Origin: Sphingobium amiense
Lineage (GTDB): Bacteria; Pseudomonadota; Alphaproteobacteria; Sphingomonadales; Sphingomonadaceae
Direction of reading: 5' to 3'
DNA: 64,000 nt
Assembly (NCBI RefSeq): GCF_003967075.1
Contig: NZ_AP018664.1
Location: 248,001-312,000 of the forward strand
This document shows, piece after piece, positions 40,365-48,425 of this stretch. The notes under the pieces are model-generated. The model searched no databases. It worked only from the letters and a program-made list of their open reading frames with translations, and was not told where the DNA came from. The number at the start of each line of letters is the position of its first letter. Positions within the stretch are counted from its first letter, which is position 1. The translations under genes were made by a program, and so were the position numbers.

Positions 40365-40844
40365 ATGAAGGCGCTGATGAAGACCACCAAGCCGGCGACC
40401 CCGGCCACGGTCGAAAAGAAGTGGATTTTGATCGACGCGGAAGGTCTCGTCGTCGGCCGCCTCGCCTCGACCGTCGCGAACATTCTGCGTGGCAAGCACA
40501 AGACGTCCTTCACCCCCCACGTCGATTGCGGTGACAATGTCATCATCATCAACGCGGCGAAGGTGAAGTTCACGGGCCGCAAGCTGACCGACAAGGTTTA
40601 CTACAAGCACACCGGCTATGCCGGCGGCATCAAGGAGACCACGCCCGCCAAGATCCTGGAAGGCCGCTTCCCCGAGCGCGTCCTGGAAAAGGCCGTCGAG
40701 CGTATGATCCCCCGTGGTCCGCTGGGCCGCCAGCAGATGCGCAACCTGCGCATCTTCGCGGGCGCCGAGCATGCTCATGAAGCCCAGAACCCCGAAGTGC
40801 TCGACTTCGCGTCGCGCAACCGCAAGAACAAGGTGGGTGCATAA
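40365..40844 (+). CDS. rplM: 50S ribosomal protein L13
   Basis: L13 of 159 residues, an early-assembling 50S protein. Diagnostic segments include [33 protein letters not shown] and [20 protein letters not shown] 40365 has GGAGA 9 bases upstream. It shares its TAA with the ATG of rpsI (TAATG), the conserved L13-S9 operon. Confidence 0.97.
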   Translation: MKALMKTTKPATPATVEKKWILIDAEGLVVGRLASTVANILRGKHKTSFTPHVDCGDNVIIINAAKVKFTGRKLTDKVYYKHTGYAGGIKETTPAKILEGRFPERVLEKAVERMIPRGPLGRQQMRNLRIFAGAEHAHEAQNPEVLDFASRNRKNKVGA

Positions 40845-41392
40845 TGTCCGATAACCGCCAGTCCCTGTCCGACCTCGCGTCGCTGACCACGAACGCTCCT
40901 GTCGCCGCCGCTCCGGCTGCCGCTGCCGCGCCGCTCGAAGGCGGCGAAGCGCCCGCCGCTCCGGTTCAGCCCTCGGCCCCGCTGCGCGCGCAGGAAATCG
41001 ACGGCCTCGGCCGCGCCTACGCCACCGGCCGCCGCAAGGACGCCGTCGCCCGCGTGTGGGTGAAGCCCGGCACCGGCAAGATCACGGTCAACGGCCGCGA
41101 TCAGGAAATCTATTTCGCCCGTCCGACCCTGCGTCTCGTCATCAACCAGCCCTTCGGCGTGACCGATCGCGTGGGCCAGTATGACGTGATCTGCACCGTC
41201 AAGGGCGGTGGCCTTTCGGGTCAGGCCGGCGCGGTCAAGCACGGCATCGCCCAGGCGCTCAGCAAGTATGAACCGGCGCTGCGCAGCGCGGTCAAGGCCG
41301 AAGGCTTCCTGACCCGCGACCCCCGCGTCGTCGAGCGCAAGAAGTATGGCAAGGCCAAGGCCCGCCGGAGCTTCCAGTTCTCGAAGCGCTGA
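40844..41392 (+). CDS. rpsI: 30S ribosomal protein S9
   Basis: S9 of 182 residues; the core ends in the canonical basic tail [11 protein letters not shown] that reaches the P-site tRNA. Key segments are [18 protein letters not shown] and [14 protein letters not shown]. About 50 extra N-terminal residues are Ala/Pro-rich, an extension I associate with sphingomonads. Translation is coupled to L13 by a one-base overlap, and a strong terminator follows. Confidence 0.97.
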   Translation: MSDNRQSLSDLASLTTNAPVAAAPAAAAAPLEGGEAPAAPVQPSAPLRAQEIDGLGRAYATGRRKDAVARVWVKPGTGKITVNGRDQEIYFARPTLRLVINQPFGVTDRVGQYDVICTVKGGGLSGQAGAVKHGIAQALSKYEPALRSAVKAEGFLTRDPRVVERKKYGKAKARRSFQFSKR

Positions 41393-41411
41393 TCGTTTCG
41401 ATACCGTTACG

Positions 41412-41441
41412 AAAAGGGGCCGGTCATCCGGCCCCTTTTTT
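41412..41441 (+). terminator. Rho-independent terminator of rplM-rpsI
   Basis: Perfect stem GGGGCCGG (41416-41423) with CCGGCCCC (41428-41435), loop TCAT, followed by six T. The four A before the stem (41412-41415) can extend it, so it could also work on the minus strand for the convergent lipid kinase gene. Confidence 0.92.
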
Positions 41442-41470
41442 GTTGCCCGCCCGATTCCGCGTATAGCTGT

Positions 41471-42385
41471 CTACATCGCTGTCGCTTTATCCGCGTCCTG
41501 CGGCACCGCCACCTCGACCGCGCCCGCCGCGATCTTCACCGTCGCGGGCGTCATCGCCAGAACTTCGCCGTCGATGGAGATGCGCTGGCGCGGCTTGGCG
41601 TCGATGCGGAAACTGGTGCCCGAAAACTCCTCCGTATTCTTGTCCCGGTCGCGCAGCTTCACAAACTTGGCATACCAGTCCCAGGCGAGCCGAGGCTTGC
41701 TGCGTCCCACGACCGCCTGGATGACGATCCTGCCGCTGTCCACATTGGCATGATCGGACAGTTCGACCCCGCCATGATAGGGCCCGTTGAGGATGCGCAC
41801 CTCGGTCGACCACATGCGCCGCTGCCTCCTGCCATCGTCGATCGTCAGGCGAAAGGCGCGGAACCCTACCGAACATTTCACCGCCCAGATCAGATAGCCC
41901 ACGCGCCCCAGATAGCGTTTGAGCTTGTGCGGCACCGTCCGCCCGATCATCGGCGACAGGCCGAGCGACGCCGCATTCACGAAATAGTCGCGGTCGATCA
42001 TCCCCAGATCGACGCGCCGCCGCCTGCCCGTCGCAATCGCCCTGACCGCGCCATCGAGGTCCAGCGGCAGCCCCAGCGTCCGGGCGAAGCTGTTGGCGGT
42101 GCCCAGCGGCAGCACGCCGAAAACGACATCCTTGCCCACCAGTTCATCGACGGTGCCGGACATCGACCCGTCGCCCCCGCCCACGATCACCATCGGCGCG
42201 CCGTCCGCCACCGCCCGCGCCACGGTCGGCGCCATCTGCTCGGGATCTTCGACCGCATGGGCGGCGATCAGCCGGACGCCCGCCGCCTCCAGCTTCGCCC
42301 GCGCGTCCTCGAACTGGTCCTGCCCGCGCCGGCTGTGCGCGTTGACGATCAGCACGGCTTCCTTGGGGAGGGGCTTCGTTTCCAT
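41471..42385 (-). CDS. Diacylglycerol/lipid kinase family protein (YegS/BmrU-like)
   Basis: Lipid kinase catalytic-domain protein of 304 residues. It has the glycine-rich nucleotide motif MVIVGGGDGSMSGTVDEL, then VLPLGTANSFARTLGL, both typical of the DAGK_cat family, and a C-terminal beta-sandwich lobe (RISIDGEVLAMTP). Relatives phosphorylate diacylglycerol, phosphatidylglycerol or sphingosine-like lipids. In an organism that probably makes sphingolipids a ceramide or sphingoid substrate is conceivable, but this is speculation. It is transcribed toward the S9 terminator. Confidence 0.87.
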   Translation of the reverse strand: METKPLPKEAVLIVNAHSRRGQDQFEDARAKLEAAGVRLIAAHAVEDPEQMAPTVARAVADGAPMVIVGGGDGSMSGTVDELVGKDVVFGVLPLGTANSFARTLGLPLDLDGAVRAIATGRRRRVDLGMIDRDYFVNAASLGLSPMIGRTVPHKLKRYLGRVGYLIWAVKCSVGFRAFRLTIDDGRRQRRMWSTEVRILNGPYHGGVELSDHANVDSGRIVIQAVVGRSKPRLAWDWYAKFVKLRDRDKNTEEFSGTSFRIDAKPRQRISIDGEVLAMTPATVKIAAGAVEVAVPQDADKATAM

Positions 42386-42455
42386 GCCGCAATAACTCTG
42401 CCGTGCCGATTAAGGTCCGCGCGGAAACCATCGGCGGACGATTCGTTTCCTTCCC

Positions 42456-43334
42456 ATGGCCCGCATCGCTCATCTGTCCGACATCCACTTCGGCGCGAAC
42501 GATCCCCGCATCGTCGATGCCGCTACCGCCTGGTTGGAGGAACGCCGCCCCGACCTCGTCGTCATCAGCGGCGACTTCACGCAGCGGGCGCGGGTGGAGC
42601 AGTTCCGCGCCGCGTCCGCCTGGCTCAACCGGCTGCGCGCATCGGGCCTGCGCACGCTGGTCGTGCCGGGCAATCACGACATTCCGCTCTATGACGTGAT
42701 CCGCCGCTTCGCCGCGCCGCTCGACCGCTACGAACGCTATATCAGCAACGTCCTGTGCCCATGGTATGAGGATGAGGAGGTCGCGATCCTCGGCCTGAAC
42801 ACCGCGCGGTCGCTGACGATCAAGGACGGGCGCATCAATCACGCGCAACTGGAACTGCTCCATGAGAAGTTCGCGCCTGTCGCTCCGGCCAAGACCCGCA
42901 TCCTCGTCACCCACCATCCGCTCTTCGCCATGCCCATCGGCAAGGGGAATGAACTGAGCGAAGCGGTCGGGCGGCATGACGACGCGGTGAAGGCGGTGTG
43001 CGAGGCGGGCGTGCATGTCGCGCTCGCCGGTCATTTCCACCGCACCTATGCGGAGACGGCGGACAGGATGGTCGAGCATAGCGGCGGCGCTCTGGTCATT
43101 CAGGCGGGCACGGCGACCTCGACCCGCCTGCGCAATGCGGAGCCGCAGAGCTTCAACTGGCTCCACGTCCGGCGGAACAATGAAATGGAATTACAGGTCA
43201 TCGTCTGGGACGGAACCGCTTTCCGCCGCGCGAGCCATGTCGAATATCGCCGCGAGGATGCGCAATGGAGCCGCCGTGATATGATCGACGCGCCGGTGGT
43301 CGGCGCGGTCGAGCCGCGTCGCTTCAGCGCCTAG
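42456..43334 (+). CDS. Calcineurin-like metallophosphoesterase
   Basis: Metallophosphoesterase of 292 residues. All five metal-binding blocks are visible: HLSDIHFG, ISGDFTQRAR, VVPGNHDIPL, VTHHPLFAMP and ALAGHFHRTY. No signal peptide is seen, so it should be cytosolic; related proteins hydrolyse cyclic nucleotides, phospholipid headgroups or UDP-diacylglucosamine. It is divergent from the lipid kinase gene, so a lipid-related role is possible. Its TAG stop lies within CTAG at 43331-43334, which also gives the stop of the convergent gene. Confidence 0.86.
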   Translation: MARIAHLSDIHFGANDPRIVDAATAWLEERRPDLVVISGDFTQRARVEQFRAASAWLNRLRASGLRTLVVPGNHDIPLYDVIRRFAAPLDRYERYISNVLCPWYEDEEVAILGLNTARSLTIKDGRINHAQLELLHEKFAPVAPAKTRILVTHHPLFAMPIGKGNELSEAVGRHDDAVKAVCEAGVHVALAGHFHRTYAETADRMVEHSGGALVIQAGTATSTRLRNAEPQSFNWLHVRRNNEMELQVIVWDGTAFRRASHVEYRREDAQWSRRDMIDAPVVGAVEPRRFSA

Positions 43335-44182
43335 CTCTTGCCCTTGAGCGCGGCGGCCAGCGAAACGGTCGCGCTTCCCCGGCGGGCGGGTTTGGCCTGA
43401 CTGGCGTCGGGTTTCCATCCGGACAGGTAGATCACCGCCATGTGCTCCGCCGTCCGTCCGTCCGCGTCAGCCGCATCGGCGAAGTGCTCCGCCGCGCGCA
43501 TGATCGTCCGGCGGGAGAGGGCAGGCGGCCGCGTCGCCAGCACATTGCCCGCGCCCATGCCTCGGAGGTCATGCATCAGCCGCGCGATGTCGCCATAGCG
43601 GATGGTCAGCGTCTCCCCGTCCGCCACCGGCATCGCAAAGCCCGCGCGGCTCAAAAGGTCGCCCGCCGACCGCACGTCCACCTGCGGATGCACATGCTGC
43701 CCCGGCCGGTCGCCCTCGGCCGCGAGCAGCGCGGCTTTGAGGCGCGGCAGGCTGCCTCCGCCGCTGAACGCTGCGAGCATCAGCCCGTCGGGCCGCAGGA
43801 CGCGCCGCATCAGGATGAGCGCGCCGGGCAGGTCGTTGACGCTGTCCAGCGTGCCGCAGGCGATTATCAGGTCGAAGCTCTCGTCGGCGAAGGGCAGGGC
43901 GTCCTCATCGACCTGCACCCCGTCCGTCGCCCGCGCCGCCAGAAAGCCCGGATCGGCGCAGGCCACGCGCTTGCCCATCGCCTCCAGCGCGGCCCGCGCG
44001 CTGCCATCGGGGCATCCGATCACCAGCGCCTCCGGCAAGGGCCGCTGCACGTCGCGGAGCCGGTCGAGCAGTTCGTCCAGCATCGCGCGATAGAGGAAGT
44101 CATGCCCGGCAAAGCGCGGCAGCATCCGGTCGCGCTGGCGGGCGCGGCGGGCGCGGTCGAAAATGTCGGGGCGGTCGTCCAT
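43331..44182 (-). CDS. SAM-dependent methyltransferase (BioC/NDUFAF5-like)
   Basis: Class I methyltransferase-fold protein of 283 residues. The start (ATG at 44182) precedes DIFDRARRARQRDRML, a beginning shared with NDUFAF5-like proteins, which hydroxylate or modify a complex I subunit. The SAM region is unusual: ALVIGCPDGSARAAL replaces the common GxGxG. The post-I acidic and motif IV regions follow (DEDALPFADESFDLIIACGT). The C-terminal part ends in a basic tail (KPARRGSATVS). It diverges from comF, a pairing seen in alphaproteobacteria. BioC function is an alternative. Confidence 0.8.
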   Translation of the reverse strand: MDDRPDIFDRARRARQRDRMLPRFAGHDFLYRAMLDELLDRLRDVQRPLPEALVIGCPDGSARAALEAMGKRVACADPGFLAARATDGVQVDEDALPFADESFDLIIACGTLDSVNDLPGALILMRRVLRPDGLMLAAFSGGGSLPRLKAALLAAEGDRPGQHVHPQVDVRSAGDLLSRAGFAMPVADGETLTIRYGDIARLMHDLRGMGAGNVLATRPPALSRRTIMRAAEHFADAADADGRTAEHMAVIYLSGWKPDASQAKPARRGSATVSLAAALKGKS

Positions 44183-44226
44183 GGCGGGCCTTGTGCAGAA
44201 GGCGCGAAGCGGGGACAAGGCCGATC

Positions 44227-44973
44227 ATGCCTCTCGCCCCGCTTCTCAAGGCCGCGCTGCGTACCGCGCTCGATTATGCGCTGCCGCCGCGCTGCCCCGG
44301 ATGCGGCGTCATCGTGGGGGAGGATCACAGCTTCTGCCTCGATTGCTGGAGCGGCATGGCGTTTCTGGGCGAACCCTGCTGCGCGCGGTGCGGCATTCCC
44401 TTCCCGCATGACATGGGGCAGGGCGCGGAGTGCGCGGCCTGTCTCGCCGATCCGCCGCCGTGGGACAGCGCGCGGGCGGTGCTGGCCTATGGCGATGTGG
44501 CGCGCAATGTCGCGCTGCGCCTCAAATATGGGCGGCGCGTGGCGCTGGCGGGCCTCATCGCCCGGCAGATGCAGCGCCATGCCCTGCGACTGGAAGGGGC
44601 GCCCGTGATCGTCCCCGTGCCGCTCCACCGCTGGCGGCTCTGGTGGCGGGGCTTCAATCAGGCGGCGCTGATCGCCGATCATCTGGGGCGGCTGACGGGA
44701 TGGCCGGTCGACCGGCACGCGCTGCGGCGCATCCGCCGCACCCGGCCTTTGCGCGCCATGAAGCCCGCCGCCCGCGCCCGCGCGGTGAAGGGTGCCTTCG
44801 CGCTGGAAGAGGGGCACGCGCTGGCGGGCCGCCCGGTGCTCCTGATCGACGATGTGCACACCAGCGGCGCGACCGCCGCCGCCTGCGCGCGGGCCTTGCG
44901 GCAGGGCGGCGCGAGCGAAGTCCACCTGCTCTGCTGGGCGCGCGTGGTGCCGGGCGACCATGGGGCCGATTGA
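44227..44973 (+). CDS. comF: ComF-family phosphoribosyltransferase-like protein
   Basis: ComF family protein of 248 residues. The N-terminal zinc-ribbon region has LPPRCPGCGVIVGEDHSFC, then CCARCGIPFP and CAACLADPP. The C-terminal domain has a phosphoribosyl pyrophosphate-binding signature, PVLLIDDVHTSGATAAAC. ComF proteins take part in DNA uptake in naturally competent bacteria; in other organisms the role is unclear. ATG 44227 is used because the 12 codons before it overlap the methyltransferase promoter region. Confidence 0.88.
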   Translation: MPLAPLLKAALRTALDYALPPRCPGCGVIVGEDHSFCLDCWSGMAFLGEPCCARCGIPFPHDMGQGAECAACLADPPPWDSARAVLAYGDVARNVALRLKYGRRVALAGLIARQMQRHALRLEGAPVIVPVPLHRWRLWWRGFNQAALIADHLGRLTGWPVDRHALRRIRRTRPLRAMKPAARARAVKGAFALEEGHALAGRPVLLIDDVHTSGATAAACARALRQGGASEVHLLCWARVVPGDHGAD

Positions 44974-45016
44974 CAAAGCCGCGCGTTCACCCAATTTGCG
45001 GGCAAAGGAGCATCGC

Positions 45017-45274
45017 ATGGCGAATGTCGAAATCTATACAAAGGCGTGGTGTGGATATTGCGCCCGCGCCAAGAAGCTGCTCGACAGCAAGGGCATCGAC
45101 TATCAGGATTATGACATCACGATGGGCGGCCCGAAGCGCGAGGAAATGCTGGAGCGCGCGCCGGGCCGCACCACCGTGCCGCAGATCTTCATCGACGGAC
45201 GCCATGTCGGCGGCAGCGACGACCTGATGCAGCTCGACCGCGAGGGCAGGCTGGACGAGCTGCTCGCCGGGTGA
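45017..45274 (+). CDS. grxC: Glutaredoxin 3
   Basis: Dithiol glutaredoxin of 85 residues with active site WCGYCARAKKLL and the glutathione-binding TVPQIFIDGRHVGGSDD. AAAGGAG lies 7 bases before ATG 45017. Its TGA overlaps the GTG start of the next gene (GTGA at 45271). Cytosolic thiol-disulfide exchange and glutathione-dependent reduction. Confidence 0.95.
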   Translation: MANVEIYTKAWCGYCARAKKLLDSKGIDYQDYDITMGGPKREEMLERAPGRTTVPQIFIDGRHVGGSDDLMQLDREGRLDELLAG

Positions 45275-46110
45275 CGCAGATGCGCGCCGCGATCTTCCAG
45301 ATGACGAGCGGAGTCGATCCCGCCCGCAACGCCGCGGCCATCGTGGAGATGGTCGCGCGCGCGAAGGGCGAGGGCGCGGACATGCTCTTCACGCCCGAGA
45401 TGGCGGGCTGCCTCGACCGCGACCGTGCGCGGGCGGCGGCCACCATGCGCGGCGAGGCGGACGATCCGGTGCTCGCCGCCGTGCGCGAAGCCGCCGCGCG
45501 CGAGGGGCTTTGGGTTCATCTGGGATCGCTGCCCCTGAAAGGCGAGCGGGCGGACGGTCGCCTTGCCAACCGCAGCTTCCTGATCGACGGCAGCGGCGAA
45601 ATCCGCGCCCGTTACGACAAGATCCATCTGTTCGACGTCGATCTGGCCACCGGGGAAAGCTGGCGCGAATCGTCCGTCTACGGGCCGGGAGAACGGGTGG
45701 TCGCCGCCGATACGCCATGGGGGCGGATGGGCTTTTCCATCTGTTACGACATGCGGTTTCCCGACCTTTATCGCGCGCTGACCAATGCGGGCGCGACGAT
45801 CGTGCTCGCGCCAGCGGCCTTCACCGTGCCCACGGGCCGCGCGCACTGGCACGTCCTGCTGCGCGCCCGCGCGATCGAGGCGGGCTGCTTCGTCATCGCC
45901 GCCGCGCAGAGCGGCGCGCATGAGGATGGGCGCACCACTTACGGCCACAGCCTCGTCGTCGATCCATGGGGCGAGGTGCTGCTCGACATGGGCGAGGGGG
46001 AGGGGCTTGGCCTTGCCGATCTCGACCTCGCGCGCATAGAGGATGTGCGCAGCCGCGTGCCCGCCATCGCCAACCGCCGCCCTATTCCCGAGGACGTGAC
46101 AATCCCGTGA
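45271..46110 (+). CDS. Nitrilase-superfamily amidase (Nit type)
   Basis: Carbon-nitrogen hydrolase of 279 residues. The catalytic triad is visible: Glu in LFTPEMAGCLDRD, Lys in IRARYDKIHLFDVDL and Cys in GFSICYDMRFPDLYRAL. The pattern is close to Nit/omega-amidase proteins that repair deaminated glutathione or hydrolyse alpha-keto acid amides, which would suit the neighbouring glutaredoxin. Start is GTG 45271, overlapping grxC; ATG 45280 is a close alternative. It overlaps the next gene as GTGA as well. Confidence 0.87.
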   Translation: MTQMRAAIFQMTSGVDPARNAAAIVEMVARAKGEGADMLFTPEMAGCLDRDRARAAATMRGEADDPVLAAVREAAAREGLWVHLGSLPLKGERADGRLANRSFLIDGSGEIRARYDKIHLFDVDLATGESWRESSVYGPGERVVAADTPWGRMGFSICYDMRFPDLYRALTNAGATIVLAPAAFTVPTGRAHWHVLLRARAIEAGCFVIAAAQSGAHEDGRTTYGHSLVVDPWGEVLLDMGEGEGLGLADLDLARIEDVRSRVPAIANRRPIPEDVTIP

Positions 46111-46583
46111 TCGTGTTCGACCTGAAATGCAGCGGCCATGGCCATGTGTTCGAAGCATGGTTCGGTTCCAGCACGGACTATGAGGACCAGCGCGAACGCG
46201 GCCTCATCGCCTGCCCGATGTGCGGCGACACGTCCGTCGCCAAGGCGGTGATGGCCCCCGCCGTCGCGCCCAAGGGCAACAGCCGCGCCGTTGCCCGCCG
46301 CGCCGAAGGAGAGTCCGCTCCGGTCGCCGCCAACGCCCCGGACCCCGCCAAACTCCAAGCGATGATGGAAGCGCTCCGCACCGCGCAGGCGAAGGCGCTG
46401 GAAGGATCGACCTGGGTCGGGCGCGGCTTTGCCGAGCAGGCGCGGGCGATGCATTATGGCGAGCAGGACCGCGCCAGCATCCATGGCGAAGTCGCTCCCG
46501 CCGAGGCGAAAGCGCTGATCGAGGAAGGCGTCGAAGTCGCGCCTCTGCCTCTCCCGGTGGTGCCGCCACAGTTCAAGAATTGA
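46107..46583 (+). CDS. DUF1178 family protein
   Basis: Protein of 158 residues matching DUF1178: it opens with VIVFDLKCSGHGHVFEAWF and has ACPMCGDTSVAKAVMAP, a CxxC zinc-ribbon-like element, then an Ala/Pro linker and a C-terminal helical part (TWVGRGFAEQARAMHYGEQ). The start is GTG 46107, inside the overlapping GTGA of the amidase stop. Function is unknown. The conserved link to grxC and the amidase suggests a redox or metal role. Confidence 0.85.
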   Translation: MIVFDLKCSGHGHVFEAWFGSSTDYEDQRERGLIACPMCGDTSVAKAVMAPAVAPKGNSRAVARRAEGESAPVAANAPDPAKLQAMMEALRTAQAKALEGSTWVGRGFAEQARAMHYGEQDRASIHGEVAPAEAKALIEEGVEVAPLPLPVVPPQFKN

Positions 46584-46620
46584 CCGGCACGATCAGGCGC
46601 AATAGAGCGCGTGACGGCAT

Positions 46621-46697
46621 GCGCCCATAGCTCAGCAGGATAGAGCGTCGGATTCCTAATCCGAAGGCCACAGGTTCGAATCCTGTTGGGCGCACCA
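46621..46697 (+). tRNA. tRNA-Arg (anticodon CCT)
   Basis: A 77-nt cloverleaf. Acceptor arms are GCGCCCA and TGGGCGC; the D stem is GCTC/GAGC. The anticodon stem is TCGGA/TCCGA with loop TTCCTAA (anticodon CCT, reading AGG), and the T arm is ACAGG-TTCGAAT-CCTGT. The 3' CCA is encoded. It is at the border between core genes and the glycan-utilisation locus. Confidence 0.95.
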
Positions 46698-46787
46698 CAT
46701 GTTTCTGCCCTCAGACGCAGGACGGCCGCATCCGGGCGCACCATTTCGCGGCGCGTCGTCATCCGCCCCGGCGCTTCCGGGCGCCCG

Positions 46788-48230
46788 TCATTCGGTTATT
46801 TCGACGATCGCGCCTGTTTTCCATGCGGCCTGCCGGTCCTGCCACTGCTGGCCTTTCGCCGCATCGTCCGCGTTGGCGAAGCGGATCGAGTAGCGCGGAT
46901 CTTTGGCGAGGCGCTCCGATCCGTCGCGAAGCGCCAGCAGGATCTCATATTCGCCGGCGGGCAGATCGGCCTCGATCGGCAACTGAAGCGCGACCTCCTT
47001 CGACGATCCGGGCAGCCATGTGCGGACATCGCCGCGCGGCGCGCCATATTCGCGCGTCTTTCCTGTCTTGCGGTTCTGGAGGATGATGCTGAGCCGCTTT
47101 GCCGCATAGAGCGGCGCCCAGCCGCTGTTGCGGAGGCTGAGGGTCAGCGGCATGACGGAGTTGCGGCGCGCGGTCCGCGCGAATGCAAGGCCGGTCAGCG
47201 AAATGCGATAGCCCATGCTGGCGCGCACCGTGTCAAGGCATCCCCCCGCCTGCCACCGGTCGTGAAACAGCGGCCGGTAATAGCCGTCATTGAGGTAGGT
47301 GAGGCCGAACATCGCGCCTTCGCGGACGATCGCTTCGCACGACGATCGCGGCGTGGGGTTCTCGGCGGCAAGCGGATTGCAGGTTTCGCCGCCGAACGGA
47401 CCGGCGCGGCCCAGATCCGCCATCGCGCGCCGCGCCTTTTCGCGCTCGGCGGGGTCTTCGGAATAGGTGCCGACATCGGTGTCGCTGGCAAGGAAGCAGT
47501 CATTATGAAAGCCGATCCTTATGCCCTTGGCCAGAGCCGCGCCGAGACCGCCCTCGGCCGCCAGGAACTCGGTGATGTAGGCGGGATAGCGGAACTGCAC
47601 CGCCTGTCCGTGCGGAGCGGCGGCAAGCAGCGCCTTCATCAGCGCCGCGCGATGCGCGGGAGAGGCGAGGTCGTTCGAGGATGTATGCCATTCTCCCCAC
47701 GCGCCGACATAGCCCGCCTGGAGGAAGGCGATGACGTCCTCATTCTCCGCAAAGACGCCCTGAAGCTGCGCGATATGATCAAGGACGCGTTGGAATGAAG
47801 CATCCTGGGCCTTGGCATAGTCGGTCTCGCCTGCGGGATAGTTATAGATCGGCCGCACGATCAGCTTGATCCCGCCGCGCCGCGCATTGGCGAAACCCTG
47901 ACCGATCTTCCGCAGAAAGCTGTCCGGCAGAGGGGCGTCGCGATAGGCCGACAGGTCTACCCGGACATAGATCAGCCGATAACCCTGCGCGAAGGCCGCC
48001 TGTGCTTCCTCGATGCCGAGTTCCTGAAGGGGGACGGTCGCCGAGCGGTAAAAGCCGCGTTCCGGATTGGGGTGGGCGCCGTCATCCGCCGTGAAGGTGA
48101 TCTTCGTTGCATCGGGCAAGGATTCGCTCGCCGCGCCGGATGGGGCCGGCCCGGTGAGGCACAGGATGGCCCCGGCGGACAGCAGGCTTTTCCAGCGGAT
48201 TGATGAAAAGATAGGAAACGAAACTTGCAT
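46788..48230 (-). CDS. Secreted DUF4874/DUF4832 protein, probable glycan-active
   Basis: Exported protein of 480 residues. From the ATG at 48230 (GGGAGGAT 5 bases upstream) it has a Sec-like signal (SLLSAGAILCLTGPAPSGAA). The N-terminal domain (NPERGFYRSATVPLQELG) and the TIM-barrel-like part (IYNYPAGETDYAKAQDASF, FLQAGYVGAWGEWHTSSND) match DUF4874. The later YRISLTGLAFARTARRNS and the beta-rich C-terminus match DUF4832. The GEWH segment looks like a glycoside-hydrolase-type active-site strand, but catalysis is unproven. It is divergent from the TonB receptor, sharing its regulatory region. Confidence 0.78.
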   Translation of the reverse strand: MQVSFPIFSSIRWKSLLSAGAILCLTGPAPSGAASESLPDATKITFTADDGAHPNPERGFYRSATVPLQELGIEEAQAAFAQGYRLIYVRVDLSAYRDAPLPDSFLRKIGQGFANARRGGIKLIVRPIYNYPAGETDYAKAQDASFQRVLDHIAQLQGVFAENEDVIAFLQAGYVGAWGEWHTSSNDLASPAHRAALMKALLAAAPHGQAVQFRYPAYITEFLAAEGGLGAALAKGIRIGFHNDCFLASDTDVGTYSEDPAEREKARRAMADLGRAGPFGGETCNPLAAENPTPRSSCEAIVREGAMFGLTYLNDGYYRPLFHDRWQAGGCLDTVRASMGYRISLTGLAFARTARRNSVMPLTLSLRNSGWAPLYAAKRLSIILQNRKTGKTREYGAPRGDVRTWLPGSSKEVALQLPIEADLPAGEYEILLALRDGSERLAKDPRYSIRFANADDAAKGQQWQDRQAAWKTGAIVEITE

Positions 48231-48299
48231 ACCCGATCCTCCCAAATAGTCGCGAAACGCCGCGCGCATAGGCGGCTTTAGGCGCAAAAATGCCGATCC

Positions 48300-48350
48300 C
48301 GCAACTTTCCTTTTTTTTCCTTTGACAAATTATCATATATTTGCGATTTC
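48300..48350. promoter_or_regulatory. AT-rich divergent regulatory region
   Basis: The only strongly AT-rich stretch in the 195-bp gap between the DUF4832 gene and the TonB receptor. It holds TTGACA (48322-48327) on the plus strand, GATAAT on the minus strand (48334-48329) and a dyad CAAAT-N8-ATTTG (48326-48343). A shared operator for both genes is likely. Exact promoters are not clear, because no good -10 follows TTGACA at standard spacing. Confidence 0.4.
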
Positions 48351-48425
48351 CGCTGAAGGCCGGGCTGGCGGGAGGAGATCCGGGCCGCAGGCAGGCGATC
48401 TTGAACCTTGGGAGGGGGAGTAGGC

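Noticed and set aside
46688..46743. GGGCGCACCA of the tRNA-Arg 3' end repeated at 46734-46743, as an attachment-site duplication
   Set aside because: Only 10 bp, only 46 bp away, no integrase gene nearby, and nothing lies between the copies that could be a mobile element.
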